DNA of 36,801 nt, taken from Fragilaria crotonensis (lineage: Eukaryota > Bacillariophyta > Fragilariophyceae > Fragilariales > Fragilariaceae). The position numbers and the translations under genes are program-made. Each line of letters starts with the position of its first letter. The first letter of the stretch is position 1. Shown here one piece after another: positions 20,311-31,698 of the stretch. Location: NCBI GenBank assembly GCA_022925895.1, contig JAKSYS010000628.1:1-36801 (forward strand). Direction: 5' to 3'. The notes beneath the pieces are model-generated. The model searched no databases, was not told the origin of the DNA, and saw only the letters and a program-made list of their open reading frames with translations.

Positions 20311-21224
20311 TCTGGCTTTACAACTGAAACGTTACGCCGACGAGGACCCAGGACCTACCCCACAGCAGGCGCTGCCGTTAGAGGTGATTCGAAAGGTTCG
20401 ATCCTGGGCAAGAAACGAGACGGACATCGCTATTGGACAACTTGTGGTGGTCGCGTTCTTTTTCGCCATGAGGTCGTGCGAATATTCCGATGTCGGAAGC
20501 CGACGGACGACATCAGTGATCAGAGTGGACGACGTTCGTTTCCGACAGAAGGGACAGGACCTGCAGACAATCGACCGAGGACAACTGGAGAATGCCGACA
20601 CCGTGTCGATCACCTTCCGGCGACAAAAGAACGGGGACAAAGGCGCGACAGTGACTCAGCATCGAAACGACAGGCAGGGACAAACGGACATCTGCCCCGT
20701 CCGCGTGCTAGCGGACCTGACGACGAGGGTACGGAGTTACGATTGCCATTCACGGACGAACCCGAAGATTAACGCCGTCAGGACGCAGGACTCAGACGAA
20801 CCCCAACACATCTCTTCCAAGTCCATACTGAGGCAGCTCAGGATGGCGACGACTCTCGCAGGGGGAGGAGAGGCTTGGCCTCCAGGCGAGTGGCATCGGC
20901 ACTCACTCGATCAGATCAGGCGCCGCGATGGCCATGCACCTCGCCGGAGTTCCAAGTGAGACGATTCAGATGGTGGGGAGGTGGCGAAGCCAGACGTTCA
21001 TGAGATACCTCCGAATTCAAGTGCCGGACTCGACACTCGGAGTAGCCGCACGCATGACGAGTCGACAATCTTTCTACACGATCGCCCCAGATTCTGCGGA
21101 CGAACGACAACCGGAAAATGGCGGAAACCAGGTCGACTCACAATCGCGCGACGGACCCCCGCTAGATAACTATCACGGGACCGACACCGCGAGACGAACC
21201 AGGAGAGAGAGACAAAACTATTAG
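19950..21224 (+). pseudogene. DIRS-like tyrosine recombinase, frameshifted
   Basis: A different frame from the RNase H ORF opens near 19950. It encodes the N-terminal SAM-like DNA-binding domain (TRAKRDSSWRCYERFLGRID, then SGSIRATLDGVAQAFRLNKF). Near 20307, at a six-C run, the text moves to the other frame (LLALQLKRYADEDPG) and continues through the catalytic domain. The first catalytic Arg lies in FFFAMRSCEYSD at about 20460. The H-x-x-R box (HSLR) is interrupted near 20905-20915 by four extra bases (GATC-like duplication). After that it reads SGAAMAMHLAGVPSETIQMV, GRW and finally RYLRIQ with the nucleophilic Tyr. The ORF ends at TAG 21222-21224. All four signature positions (R, H, R, Y) can be seen, but the continuous frame is not intact. 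Confidence 0.8.
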
Positions 21225-21523
21225 GACCAGATTCCGATGCCATCTATTTATTTCTACTAGTCTCACGAGCACAAAAGAGAAACGAGAATGACCACAGACA
21301 ACACACGAATCGACGCGACAGTGCGCGCGAGACAACGGTACGACGAAACCACGAAGCAGACGACTCATCCGACTAAACGGACTTAGAGAAATTTGGACAA
21401 GACTCGGAATTTATTTCGTAAATTAGCGTACGGACAGACAGACCATACAATCGGTTTTGTGCATGTTGTGCCTTATCAAGATACGTTTGCATTCATTTCC
21501 TGCTTCCATTTTGGCTCCAATCA
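21225..21523. other. Junction between DIRS-like 3' end and hAT transposase gene
   Basis: No gene is seen. The GC-rich character fades after about 21370. The final 100 bp are AT/CT-rich and would contain the hAT promoter and leader. The right end of the retroelement probably lies here. Confidence 0.4.
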
Positions 21524-23789
21524 ATGTCATCTCAACGTTCTTCTGCCTATGTGAAGGGCAATGATACCCGATACGGCCTCAAGATTGCTCATCGTCACGC
21601 TTCAACGGGGATGGTGATTGGCCTTCAGTGTCGCTTCTGTATTGTGTTTGGTCGTGAGGAGAAGGTGGGATCCAAACGCAAGCCCGCAAACACTGTTCAA
21701 GGGTGGAGCGCCCCATTCCGATACGACAATATTGAGAACCACCTTCGAGCGCAGCATCCATCCCAATGGGCCCTATACAATGCTCTTGATTCCGTCTCTG
21801 AGCGCGCTGCATTTTTTAATGAGGCCCCGACAAGCGTGTTCAAAAGTTCCATTAAGGCACACTTTGCATCCGAGTCTTTGGGTGCAGAGCGACAAAAGGT
21901 CTACGACATTGAAAAGGGTATTGTGGAAACGATTGTGGGCGAAATGATGTTCAATCCTGCTGATGATGTCAACAGTGATGAGGAAGACCATGATGACGCT
22001 ATTGAGGAGGATTCTGGATTTGGAACTCGGACCGAGCTTCAAGCACTACTCAATCAACGTGGTGCAACTATGACTGCAGCACGAGATCGAGCGCTTTCAC
22101 TGTTTAAGCGAGCAAATTCAGAGGATGCAGAGGATTATTCTTATTCAGTGACCATTCCAAAGGCAAAAACAACAGTTTTCGGCTTGGTTGTTCGATATGT
22201 ATCCTGTGGAACTTCTTTCCGTATGGCATCAAACATTATCGGTTGCACCTATGATGTTCTGGCAAACCCTGGTTTGCGAGCTTGCTCGCGACAAGATGTC
22301 AGCAATTTCATTCGAGTGGTCTGTGCTGTTAATCTGCAACGTATTGCACGCCATTTGCGCCGTTCGTGGGCATTTTCCCTAGCGCTGGACTCTGCTACTC
22401 ATCAAAGCACGTCGTATCTCAGTTTGCGATTCCGTGTTTTTATTCCGGAGTTTAGCAACATTGTCAACCTTCACGGGTGTGCCCTTCCTATGCATGATCG
22501 ACATACAGGTGAAGTGATGTTCACGATGGTGAACACATTTTTGTCTGTTCTCTGTCCAGATTGGAGCATTCGCCTACTTGGCGTAACGTCTGATGGGGCC
22601 CGAAACATGACAGGCCGTGTTGCTGGTGTCGTTACTCGCCTCGACAATGCAATGCATGATTCCTGCCAACTCACTCGGATTTGGTGTGGAGCGCATCAGC
22701 TCGATCTGGTTATGGAGGACATCATGAACAACGTAGTCAAAGAAAGGTTTTTCTCTATTCTGACTGGATTCATTACTCACCTTACACGACAGCTCAACCT
22801 GATTGCAGAGATGCAAACGACGTGCCCACGAGTTGTCAATCGCTGGCTCTCTACAGAAAAGGTTATTTCGTGGTTCAAGCTTCATCGACCACAGTTACTT
22901 GCTCATATTGAGGCAAAACAGCCAGCATCTGCTCCTCCTCGCCTCTGGTGGGTTGCTCTGCTAGCTATGCATCACTTTACGACTCGCACAGCTATCACAT
23001 TCCGAAGCATACAAGGCTTAACGACGCTCGCCGATCAACAACAAGCAGCGCTGAATGGTCTCATCAACAACTTTATTGCGGATGTTGGTGTGGTTGGGCC
23101 GCTTACAGCTGACTCCGTTAGTGCTCTTGACCCTTCAACTCATGTCATCAGTGGTCGTTATGCAATTGCTTTCTCAAGTGTTCAAGAATTTCTCTCCGGA
23201 CTAGCAAGTTGGGTCGACACGCTGCTTGATGAAAGCTTGGAAAGCGAGCGGAAGGATCTTCAACGCGACATTGCCCTCGTTTATGTTACTGCTTGCAACA
23301 AAATTGACGAGATCTCCATCTACCGTGATCATACCAACAATCCATGTGCAGATCCCAATTCTCTCCCTCCTGTGTTACCCCACGAGCTCATTAAACTCTC
23401 TGCTGCAAACTTTCTTCGCAAGATTCGTCAGCACGCCTTCCGATTGGAGCACCGTTACACAGCATCGCAGATTGACAACATTGCAGACGAACACAAAATG
23501 CTTGTATATGCCTACCATTCAGAATCAGTTTTGAAGGCGGGCATAGATTCACTCTCAAGCAGATCAAGCTTCCAGGATGGTTGGAGTCTACTTGGCTCTC
23601 GGTTGCCAAACCTGATGGAGTATTGTGGTGCAGTAGCAACCCTTTTCCCAGGCACAAGTACAGTTGAGTCTGACTTCTCAATCCTACGTTGGGAAAAAGG
23701 ATTGCTTTCGGAAGGGGTTGTCGGATTTTGGATTAGAAGGAGTGCTGCAAGCAAAGCAGTTTCTTTTTATTGAGCAATTTGAGCCGTGA
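21524..23789 (+). CDS. hAT-family transposase
   Basis: The frame is open from the ATG at 21524 to 23773 (749 aa). The N-terminus has a BED-type zinc finger (CRFC ... HLRAQH, about residues 36-76). An acidic linker follows. The catalytic RNase-H-like core has FSLALDSATHQSTSYLSLRF (first Asp), then LLGVTSDGARNMTG (second Asp) with the adjacent CGAHQLDL motif typical of hAT. The C-terminal dimerisation/Glu block is LFPGTSTVESDFSILRWEK. Just after it, near 23700, a single extra G (GG in AAAAAGGATTG) diverts the frame. The neighbouring frame continues RKGLSDFGLEGVLQAKQF to a TGA at 23787-23789, which is the expected hAT tail. No introns are seen. The gene lies inside matching TIRs, so it is likely the element's own, recently active transposase. 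Confidence 0.9.
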
Positions 23790-24454
23790 TATAAACCATC
23801 ATCAGTAGTAAGGCTTCGTAAAACCATTCAACCAGCATATTTTACTAGACATCGTAGAACAATTCCTACCTTCTCTCGTGGAGCGTACGTACCATTTACA
23901 CCCGCCTAAAATAAGCCTAGAATAAGCCTTGACAAGGCGCCTAAATTAAGCTAATTTAGGTAATTTAGGCGCCCGACTATAATAAACAGCCCTGGTCATA
24001 CGTCATACTACCGGTAGAGTCGTACTCTTAAGCTTAGCACCAAAAAATCATACTCGGAGTACTGTAGTATAGTAGTAGAGTTGCATTCCAAATTCCAACC
24101 TCAAAGCACCTGGTACAGTACCATACTCCAGTAGCTGGTATGCATATGTGTACACGATTCGACCTCGAACGAATGTGTACAGTATAGTATGCGTATGACA
24201 TGTATACGTAGAGAGAATCCCAGAGAATTCAAAATTCAAACTCACTTCGCTCGGGTGCGATTACATCTGAGTTCGTAGAGCATTTGTGGTTTGTGGAATG
24301 TCGAGGCTCGATTCACGAGCACGTTTTTTCAAATCGGTACAGTACACATCGAAGCTCGCCAAACGACGAACAAAAGCACCACTTCTATGGAAAGAATAGA
24401 GAGGTCGTGCATATCCTAGATCGATCAGAAGTTGCTTCGTGCAGTGGTTGCACT
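23790..24454. other. hAT right end, GTAC island and SNF2 gene upstream region
   Basis: The hAT 3' subterminal region (about 23900-23994) carries repeated CCTAAA/TTTAGG words. The target duplication ends at 24002. A GTAC/AGTACT island follows to about 24210. The open frame upstream of 24455 has no ATG in frame, so it is treated as 5' leader of the SNF2 gene. Confidence 0.5.
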
Positions 24455-27132
24455 ATGAATGATTCCTACATTTTGGTGGACGACAGCAGTGACGATGAAT
24501 CCATATTTGTGAACCATGGTTTGACGCAGACACCTCGCAAGAACGTCTTGATTGACTCCTCGGACGATGAGTTCACGCCTCAAAGAAAAATTAAGAACGT
24601 TATGCAAGAATGTATTGATATTGATTCATCGGATGATGATGCTCCTGTTGGAGGACGATCCAACGAGGACGACGACCTCACCGATAAGATGAAAAAATTG
24701 ACGATGGAGAGCGAGGATTCCGCTTGGGCATACGACAAGGAGAGGAATGAATTCTTGTTAACTCGTGCTGAGTTTGAGAACGGAAATTGTCTGGCCGAAC
24801 TTCTCACTTCCAGCCAAACTCTTCGAATCTCTATATCCTCATCAAAGGTTGGGGTTCAGTGGGCTGCAAGCATGCATTCGCACAAGATTGGCGGCATTCT
24901 GTAAGTTGAATTGAATGTCGTTCATTGCCTATATGTTGTTCCAGTCACTCAGAGCTGCTTTTCCACAAACAAATAGAGCTGATGATATGGGACTTGGGTA
25001 AGGTCAACCGAAGAAACAGCAGCGTGCAACTGAGGGAACTAATCCATCCTTTCATCCTTGATTGCAGCAAAACATGGTCCAGCCTAACTTTCATTGGAGG
25101 GCTCATGAGAGCGAAAACAATCTTCTCAGCATTGGTCATCGCACCAGTTTCCATTCTCAGATCCTGGGAAAGGAAGCGCAAAAGTCATTGCACATTCGTG
25201 TGTCCCTGAACTTCACATCCATGTCCTAACCAGTCAGACTCAGCGAAAGGACCGACTACGTGTACTCCGCTCTGCACTCAGTGGCGAGAAGCGAATGCAG
25301 CATTTGATCATTACGAGCTACGGATTGATTTCCAACGATCCCCGGGATTTCGTGTGCGGGCATCAAGGCTTTGACTATGTTGTTTTGGACGAGGCACATA
25401 AAATCAAGAACGATTCAACTCAAGTGACATCTGGTTGTCGTAGAGTGTGCGCTTGCGACAACACTCGTCGCCTACTTCTAACTGGCACACCCATTCAAAA
25501 TAACCTTAAGGAGATGTGGGTGCTTTTCGATTTCGCCACATCTGGAAAGGTTCTCGGCCCGTACAGGCGGTAGGTTTGAACCGTGTGTAAACATTGTTGC
25601 AATGTCCCCATCCCGAATCTTACGCAATGCACGTCTCGTTCAAAGCTTCAAGAAGGATTTCGGTGATCCAATCGAGTTAGGAAGGAACAAGAATGCGACC
25701 GAATCCACAGTCGAAGCAGCGCAACGAGCCAATTTGAAGTTACAGACTCTTCTGAAGCCGTATTTTCTTCAACGCATGAAAGCCGACGTCCTGTCAGACA
25801 TGCCACCGAAACAGGAGTTTGTTGTGTGGACTCATCTATCCCCGGTTCAACGGCGACGTTATGAAGATTATGTCACGACCAGTGATACCGTCAATGCTGT
25901 CCTCTCAAGTGAGTCCAAGTCCCCGTTGGTGGCAATCGATTGGCTTAGAAAGCTAATTGGCCATCCTCTACTTGTTGATGTCAGTTATGATAGGAAGCAA
26001 TCAACTCGATCGGCTTGATGTAGCCACGCTTCTCGAGCAAAGCGCCAAGCTCGAAGTTCTGTGCGGCTTAATTCAAAGACTCTCCACTTCAGGGCACCGA
26101 ACGCTTATATTCAGCAACAGCACGATGACGCTGGATATCATCCAGCGAGTTCTGCATGGCTTGAACATCTCACGTATTGATGGTACAACAAAGGAAAACG
26201 ATAGACAGCGATCAGTGGAAGAGTTTAATCAAGAAGGCAGCAATGTCGATGTGATGTTACTTAGCACCAAAGCAGGAGGCTTGGGGCTCACACTGACAGG
26301 AGCAGACCGCGCGGTGATATACAATCCGAGCTGGAATCCTACAGACGATTCCCAAGCGGTTGATCGATGCTATCGCATTGGTCAGAAAAAGTCAGTTGAG
26401 GTGTATCGCTTTATAGCAGCTGGAACCGTGGAAGAAAAAACGTACGAGAAGCAGATTTTCAAAGATGGCATTAATCGAGTCGTCACGTCAAGCACTGGCA
26501 ACAAGACAGAACGATACTTCGATAAGAAAGATCTAAGCCGCCTTTTCAAGCTCGCTCCACCGGGAAAATGCGAACTGCTGGAAAAACTTCAAGAGAAAGG
26601 ACGTGTTGGCGACGTGAGCACGTCGAGGCAGGGAGTCTTCTTCGCAAAACACAAGGGGGTTATTGGATTGTCGCGTCACGATGCCGTGTACATGGAAGGG
26701 ACTACCGGTAGTCTGGATTCTTCGCCACCGCATTCTCCGTTTGGTGGTCCAACGCCAGTTAAGATCGCCGGAAAAGCACGCCGAGTCCTTCTTGGAAAAC
26801 CTGCTGTCGTTGTTCCTGTGAACCACGATCGAAAGAATCCGCAATCCGTGGACACCCAAAACCGCTGCAATGGAGTTCATCCTTATGCTCCTCCCACCCC
26901 AATTCATGCCAATCAACATAATAATCGGCTTTCCTTAGGTGCTTCCCCCTCTCGATTCGAGACAGCGAAAGCCGTCATAACTACTCTGAAAAGTGAAGGT
27001 CGCCACAGCAAAGCTCTGCGTTGTCTACTTGACCTTCTTGACGATCAGGAACATCTCATGAAGGAACAGCGCCTATGGATGCACCAGCAGATCTCACATG
27101 TGAGTTCATGTCTCGGTTACCTGCCAACCTAA
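24455..27132 (+). CDS. SNF2-family ATPase, ERCC6L/PICH-like, with three N-terminal SIM motifs
   Basis: This is a DNA-dependent ATPase that translocates on duplex DNA. Exons are 24455-24900, 24977-24997 (21 nt), 25068-25569 and 25646-27132; introns are 76, 70 and 76 nt, GT-AG. The ATG at 24455 is the first in frame. Residues 6-15, 31-39 and 54-62 read ILVDDSSDDE, VLIDSSDDE and IDIDSSDDD: hydrophobic cores followed by Ser/acidic runs, as in phospho-regulated SUMO-interaction motifs. The helicase core shows LADDMGLGKT (motif I, spanning the micro-exon), VLDEAHKIKN (DEAH), LLLTGTPIQNN, STKAGGLGLTLTGAD (V) and DRCYRIGQ (VI). TSGKVLGPYR and a TPR-like C-terminal helix (EGRHSKALRCLLDLLDDQ) support ERCC6L/PICH rather than CSB or Swi2, as do the SIMs. 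Frame breaks near 24825-24846, 25170 and 26000 lie mostly at short homopolymers. It is convergent with the hydrolase, with 128 bp between stops. Confidence 0.85.
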
Positions 27133-27260
27133 GGATATCCACGAGCAAAGATGACTATACTCTCTTGTTACTCGTTGCTCTGCAATCTTACAAATACGAC
27201 AAACTGTAGTAACATCAATTCAACCAGGGCGAAAGTACTCAATGCTCTTATCCTATTTGC

Positions 27261-29030
27261 TCATTTTGGAACGTAAGGGACCCCAACTGCGACGGTGGTG
27301 CCCCTATCGCCGTTTTGCTCAGGTCTGCTAGCACCACTTTTAGCAACATTTGGGGCTCCTTTGCTACTAGGTGCTGATGACGTTTTTGAAGCGTCCTCTG
27401 CATCCTTCTTGTCATCCGGTTGACCCAACATTTTGAAAAGCGACGCCTGTATCTCACGCTGGCGCTCTTGAGTCATGCCCATTTCCTTGTTGTTAAAGCC
27501 AGCGTCTGAAGTCTGCGGCTTGCGTGTCGGAGATCGAAGGCTGCGAGGTTGCGGGTAGGTACTAGGATAATACCATGGTGGTGCCATCAAGTTCATCCGG
27601 GATGGACAGGCAAAGCCCACGAGTTTGGAATCTGCAAACATGTTTGTAAAAGATTGATACAGAATCGAACATGAATTTTGGACGAGGAGAGTTGTGATCT
27701 CCTTCCACGACTATCAAATTCTTGTCACCGGCGTAGCGCGCATAAATTTGCTCTGAGTGATGCTTCTGGATAAAGTCATCGTGCTCTCCAGCAACAAAGA
27801 GCCGGGATGAAGCACTTGTCAGCGTGTGAGATGGGAGAAATCAAACGAAGGTTGAAATTAGCTTGCTTCTTGACCGAGGATTGGAGCAAACGGATGGCCA
27901 CGCTGACAATCATGCCTGGCACATGTATCCCCTGTTCCTTTCCCTTTTCAACCATTTCCTCGCAAAGTTGTGTCAAATCTGCAAAAGAAGAATCTAAAAT
28001 CATGCATGCGATGCTTGGGTCGCGATCGCCGTGCATCAAAGCCGTCGCAGCACCCATCGAACGCCCCCAGAGGGCAATCGTAGAAACAACGTTCGTTGCT
28101 CTCAAGTGAGCAATGATACACATCAAGTCCTCGCGTTCATAGTATCCCAAGGATACATATTCGCCATCAGACTTCCCAGATCCAGCGAAGTCAAAAGAGA
28201 AGACAGCAAGTCCAAGAGACAGAAGATAAGAGAGCTGTGGAAGAACTTCGACACGCGCTGACGAGTTTCCGTGCATGTAAATGACCACCGGGATTCGATC
28301 AGAAGTTCTTTCGACCGGCTCCCAATGAGAACATTGCAGGTTCAAACCGCGCTTGGTCATGAGAGTGAAGTCTGTCCGTGTGAATCGTTTTCCGCAAAAC
28401 GAGAAGGCAGGAGGTCCCAATGCTTCTTCCTGAGACAAGAAATGAAATGTGAACTTTTTCGTTGCAAGAGAATCGCTGGAGAAGATATTCGACACGCACC
28501 TTATAATCAGCCCGGGGAGGTCTGATAATGGCATTGACCAATTCCTGGTAACCCATCTTGGCCATTTGAATATAGGAGGGTTTCTTCTGCTCCTGTTCAT
28601 CGCTTTCTCTTTGTTTCTGATTGCCTCCACTTCTAGACGAATTCATTCTCCGATACTTGCTTTCCACCGCGTGCTCATCCTCCCCTATTTCCTGCGCTTG
28701 TCGGGTGTGTTTTGGTTGACAATTTGGTGCCGTCGTGCCAGCGTTAACAACCTCATTCACTTTCGGGAGTCGAGCGGTTCGTCGTACTCGGTCTTGTAGA
28801 ACTGCTCCTCTTCTTGCGAGACGTCGTTCCATGGTTGAACAGGAGGAGACGGTAATCACGTCGACTTTCTTTCTTCTGCGTGTGAGGGTCTCCGAATACT
28901 GAAGACTGGAACACGACGTAGACACCGGACTTCTACGACGTATGCCAATTTTCTGATTCTTGCGGCCCGTTGAGCTCCTGTGGAAGCAAGGGCCGTTTTT
29001 TTTCTTTAGCACGATGTACTCCGAGTACAT
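27261..29030 (-). CDS. Alpha/beta hydrolase with N-terminal basic extension and C-terminal tail
   Basis: Exon 1 (29030-28500) starts at an ATG (MYSEYIVLKKK); a 70-nt GTGCGT...CAG intron lies at 28499-28430; exon 2 runs from 28429. Exon 1 encodes a low-complexity Arg/Glu/Gln-rich part and then YIQMAKMGYQELVNAIIRPP. Exon 2 contains VVIYMHGNSSARVE (oxyanion region), FSFDFAGSGKSDGEY, the nucleophile elbow ALWGRSMGAATAL (Ser) and DSSFADLTQL. A frame break at a T-run (27796-27798) diverts to a premature stop. The neighbouring frame gives VAGEHDDF (acid Asp) and VEGDHNSPRPKFMF with the catalytic His. Two further breaks near 27640 and 27600 lead through LQIPNSWALPVHPG and MNLMAPPWYYPS to a charged, disordered tail ending at TGA 27261. 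The family is the serine-hydrolase fold related to ABHD17/bem46-type proteins. The substrate is unknown. A later internal start in exon 1 is possible. Confidence 0.8.
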
Positions 29031-31698
29031 GAGGCTCCGATTGCTTTTGCCAATGTCCAATGTCTTATAGGCCCGCCTCCAGTATCCAGTACCTGGTAGC
29101 TGGTACTATTGGAGTACAATAGAGAGGTGGCAGTGGCAGGTGGCCCAACATACTTGGTACCGGTACTCCAGACCTCCAGACTCCAGAGTGGATCATACAT
29201 GGTATTGTACCTGGTACTCGAAGCATTGGGGAATTTTGCAAAAATGTAACGTTTTTAGAAGCGTTATTAAATAAAGTCTATGACATACATGAGCTGGGGC
29301 CTTTACTATACCTACTCCGAATGCTACTGTACTAGCTAGTAGTACTTGGTACATGTACTGTGTTTGCATGATACTACCGATAGTACAGTACAAGGACTGG
29401 GGAATGGGAATCAACCGATCAACTTCAGAAAACCGGATTTCCTGAGCCCCTTTTATCGAACTCTTATCCGAGAGACTATCAGTAATCAGGTATTCCGGCT
29501 TATAATGCAGGACAAGCAAGGTCAGACCATGTTTTCAGTTGTATGCATAAGGTTGTTCATCACGGGTTTACAAGAACAAAAACAATAATCCATATCATTA
29601 ATATTCATACTTAGTTGAAGCTGAAAGGCTTGTTTATGTCTCTTTCGATTGTCTACAAATAAAAAAACCACAATGTAAATCATGTTAATCAAATTCTTGG
29701 GATATTGGGAGCGCTGTCTACAACAGTGATCATCCTCTTCTTTGGTTAACGATGGATTGGCTTCCTTTGGGCTTCTTTTCAATTGTTTTCACTGAAGGGC
29801 AAAACGAAACAAGATATTATGTCAGAATTAGGAGGAATCAACACGTGTCCACTTTGCTAGAAAGTATTCTGTCAAGAATGAATCCTGATGATGTTATCAA
29901 ATCATCACTGCGGCTGCAATGCAAAAAGGAAAGAAGAAAGAGCAGGGACTACAGCACTGGAGATGTCAGGCAGGTTGGATAATTGACATTGAGAATTGAG
30001 GATATCATTGTATGCGGCATCCAACATAGTTGACTTTGTTCATCATTTATGCCAAGCATCCACACATTGATATCAAGCATTTCTTACGGAGACTTTTATC
30101 TTCAGTTTCATGTTCCTTCCTCTTCATAGTTTGTGGCATTGAATGATGATCTTGAAGGCCTTTGCTTGCGGCTCACACAATTTGTCAGTACCGAGTGCCA
30201 ACCGATGGCATTCCTGCTGACTACAGTGCATTATTGGCTTCTATTGAACCATCTAGTGTATACCAATGTCATGGACTTGATGGTATCAGAGGCATACATC
30301 CCTGCTGCATCGAACAAGAATTTATTATGCACTGCTCACCAGTCACATGATGGGTAAGTTCTCTATTCTATTGTTTACATCCTGTGTCTTCTTGGCACTA
30401 TCTTGTTGCAAAACAATGGTCTGATATTGCTTGCGACCCCCGCAGGTAGTACAAGTACTGAATGCACTGATTAGACCTCACTCACGGTAGTAGCACAGTG
30501 AGGAGCTAGTATACTGTAGAGTTGAAGTTAACCTAATTTTAAATACTGAATACTAAGTCTGAAAAACAGCAATGTTCCAGCAATAGCTTTTAAAGTCATG
30601 TTTTCCGATCCAGTATTGGTTAATTGACTATTTTGCATTACATAAATAACACTCTAGTCCTTCGTTGTTCGAACGTGTACTACAGTAGAAATATTGTTAC
30701 AGTATTGCTTCACCTTTCACCATGACCTGCTTGAATCATACTGACCAAAGGTGTTGACTTCCTAAAATGGCAGGTCATGCTCTGCATCTAAATGAGCATA
30801 TTGAACATGTCCTTCAAAACTCTGTGTAGTACTGTCCTGGTGTAGTAGAATACAGTTAAACTAAAATTGCACTGGAATACTCTCAGTACCTGGCAGTATT
30901 TGTTTGATTGATTTGCATGTACTAGTACTGACTGACGGTAGCTAGTAGGCATATGCATAAGGCAATTTGTAGAACCTAAGGAGGCATAATTGACTAATGA
31001 TTGGTAGGAGAGGAAACAAACCAGACAAAATGACCAGCCCTGGGAGAAGTAGTAGTAAACTATTGTGTAGAATGACAATACTGTAAAACATATAGATGGA
31101 ATGAAGAAGATTTGGAAGCTAGGAAGCAGAGGCACTTACGTTTTGGGATGTGAATAATTATGAGATTAAAACTGAGCTGAAAAATGAATTGGGATGTGTA
31201 TTTCTTTCCTTGGAGTGTGGTAAAATAGAGTTGTCATAATCCCACAATAAGAGTGTTGTCAAGAGGAACTGATATAAGAGAGTGTGGTCAATGACATAGA
31301 CCAGACTACCCGGAAATGTCAGGGTGCTGGGAATGGTAATGAAGATGTGCATAGGATGAAGGGATGAAGTATCAAGTATTCCGAGTACTGGTACAATAAC
31401 GCTGTATTACCATATTACCATCATAACGAGCGTGACATTGCAACAGTAAATCTTTTTACCAGGTACACTACTCTGGGTACCTTCTGCATACTCCATTATT
31501 GGATGGCAGACAACTTACAGACGCACAGACGTTCTTGGATCTTCGTCCACGGCTGAAACTTCGTTCGAGGTGCCGCTGCCAGCTGCCAAGGGACAAGAGG
31601 GACTGCGTGCAGTGTAGGGGGAAGTTCGAGTGCGAGCCTTTACTTCACTTGTGTATCAGAGATCAGAGCATCTGCATTCTGAAAATTGAAAGTATAAG
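29031..31698. other. Long intergenic region with GTAC islands, no secure gene
   Basis: GTAC/AGTACT islands occupy about 29085-29410, 30660-30950 and 31370-31500. Between them the DNA is AT-rich. Open frames at 29752-29982 (with RYYVRIRRNQHVSTLLESIL) and 30133-30357 have modestly protein-like text, are in different frames, and may be fragments of a decayed gene or element. A 10-bp inverted repeat CATGACCTGC / GCAGGTCATG lies at 30721-30730 and 30770-30779. The last 150 bp should contain the E2 promoter and leader. Confidence 0.4.

Larger units (their letters stand above)
17257..21420 (+). mobile_element. DIRS-like (tyrosine-recombinase) retroelement inside the hAT element
   Basis: A GC-rich block with sharp composition edges encodes reverse transcriptase, RNase H and a tyrosine recombinase in DIRS order. 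No LTRs and no integrase are seen, as expected for this class. The exact ends are uncertain because DIRS elements make no target duplication, and I could not establish their split repeats by eye. A 15-bp direct repeat CAGACAGACGAACAC (17308-17322 and 17329-17343) lies in the left leader; related CAGACAGAC text occurs near 21432. Coding frames are broken repeatedly. Confidence 0.75.
17196..23994. mobile_element. hAT-family DNA transposon with nested DIRS-like retroelement
   Basis: The element begins CAGGGCTGTTTATT at 17196 and ends with its inverse at 23994. Similarity extends to 22 bp with two mismatches. It is flanked by a perfect 8-bp direct duplication GTCATACG (17188-17195 and 23995-24002), the size diagnostic of hAT transposition. 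A subterminal inverted repeat CGCCTAAATTACCTAAATTA sits at 17231-17250 and, inverted, near 23951-23972. A transposase gene lies at 21524-23789. The GC-rich interval from about 17257 to about 21420 is a tyrosine-recombinase retroelement, so the pieces are nested rather than adjacent. The clean target duplication shows that the outer unit moved or integrated as hAT. Confidence 0.88.

Noticed and set aside
20310-20772. C-terminal half of the 321-residue frame starting at 19807
   Set aside because: After the six-C run the recombinase text moves to the other frame; the remaining Arg/Gly-rich sequence is an out-of-frame shadow.
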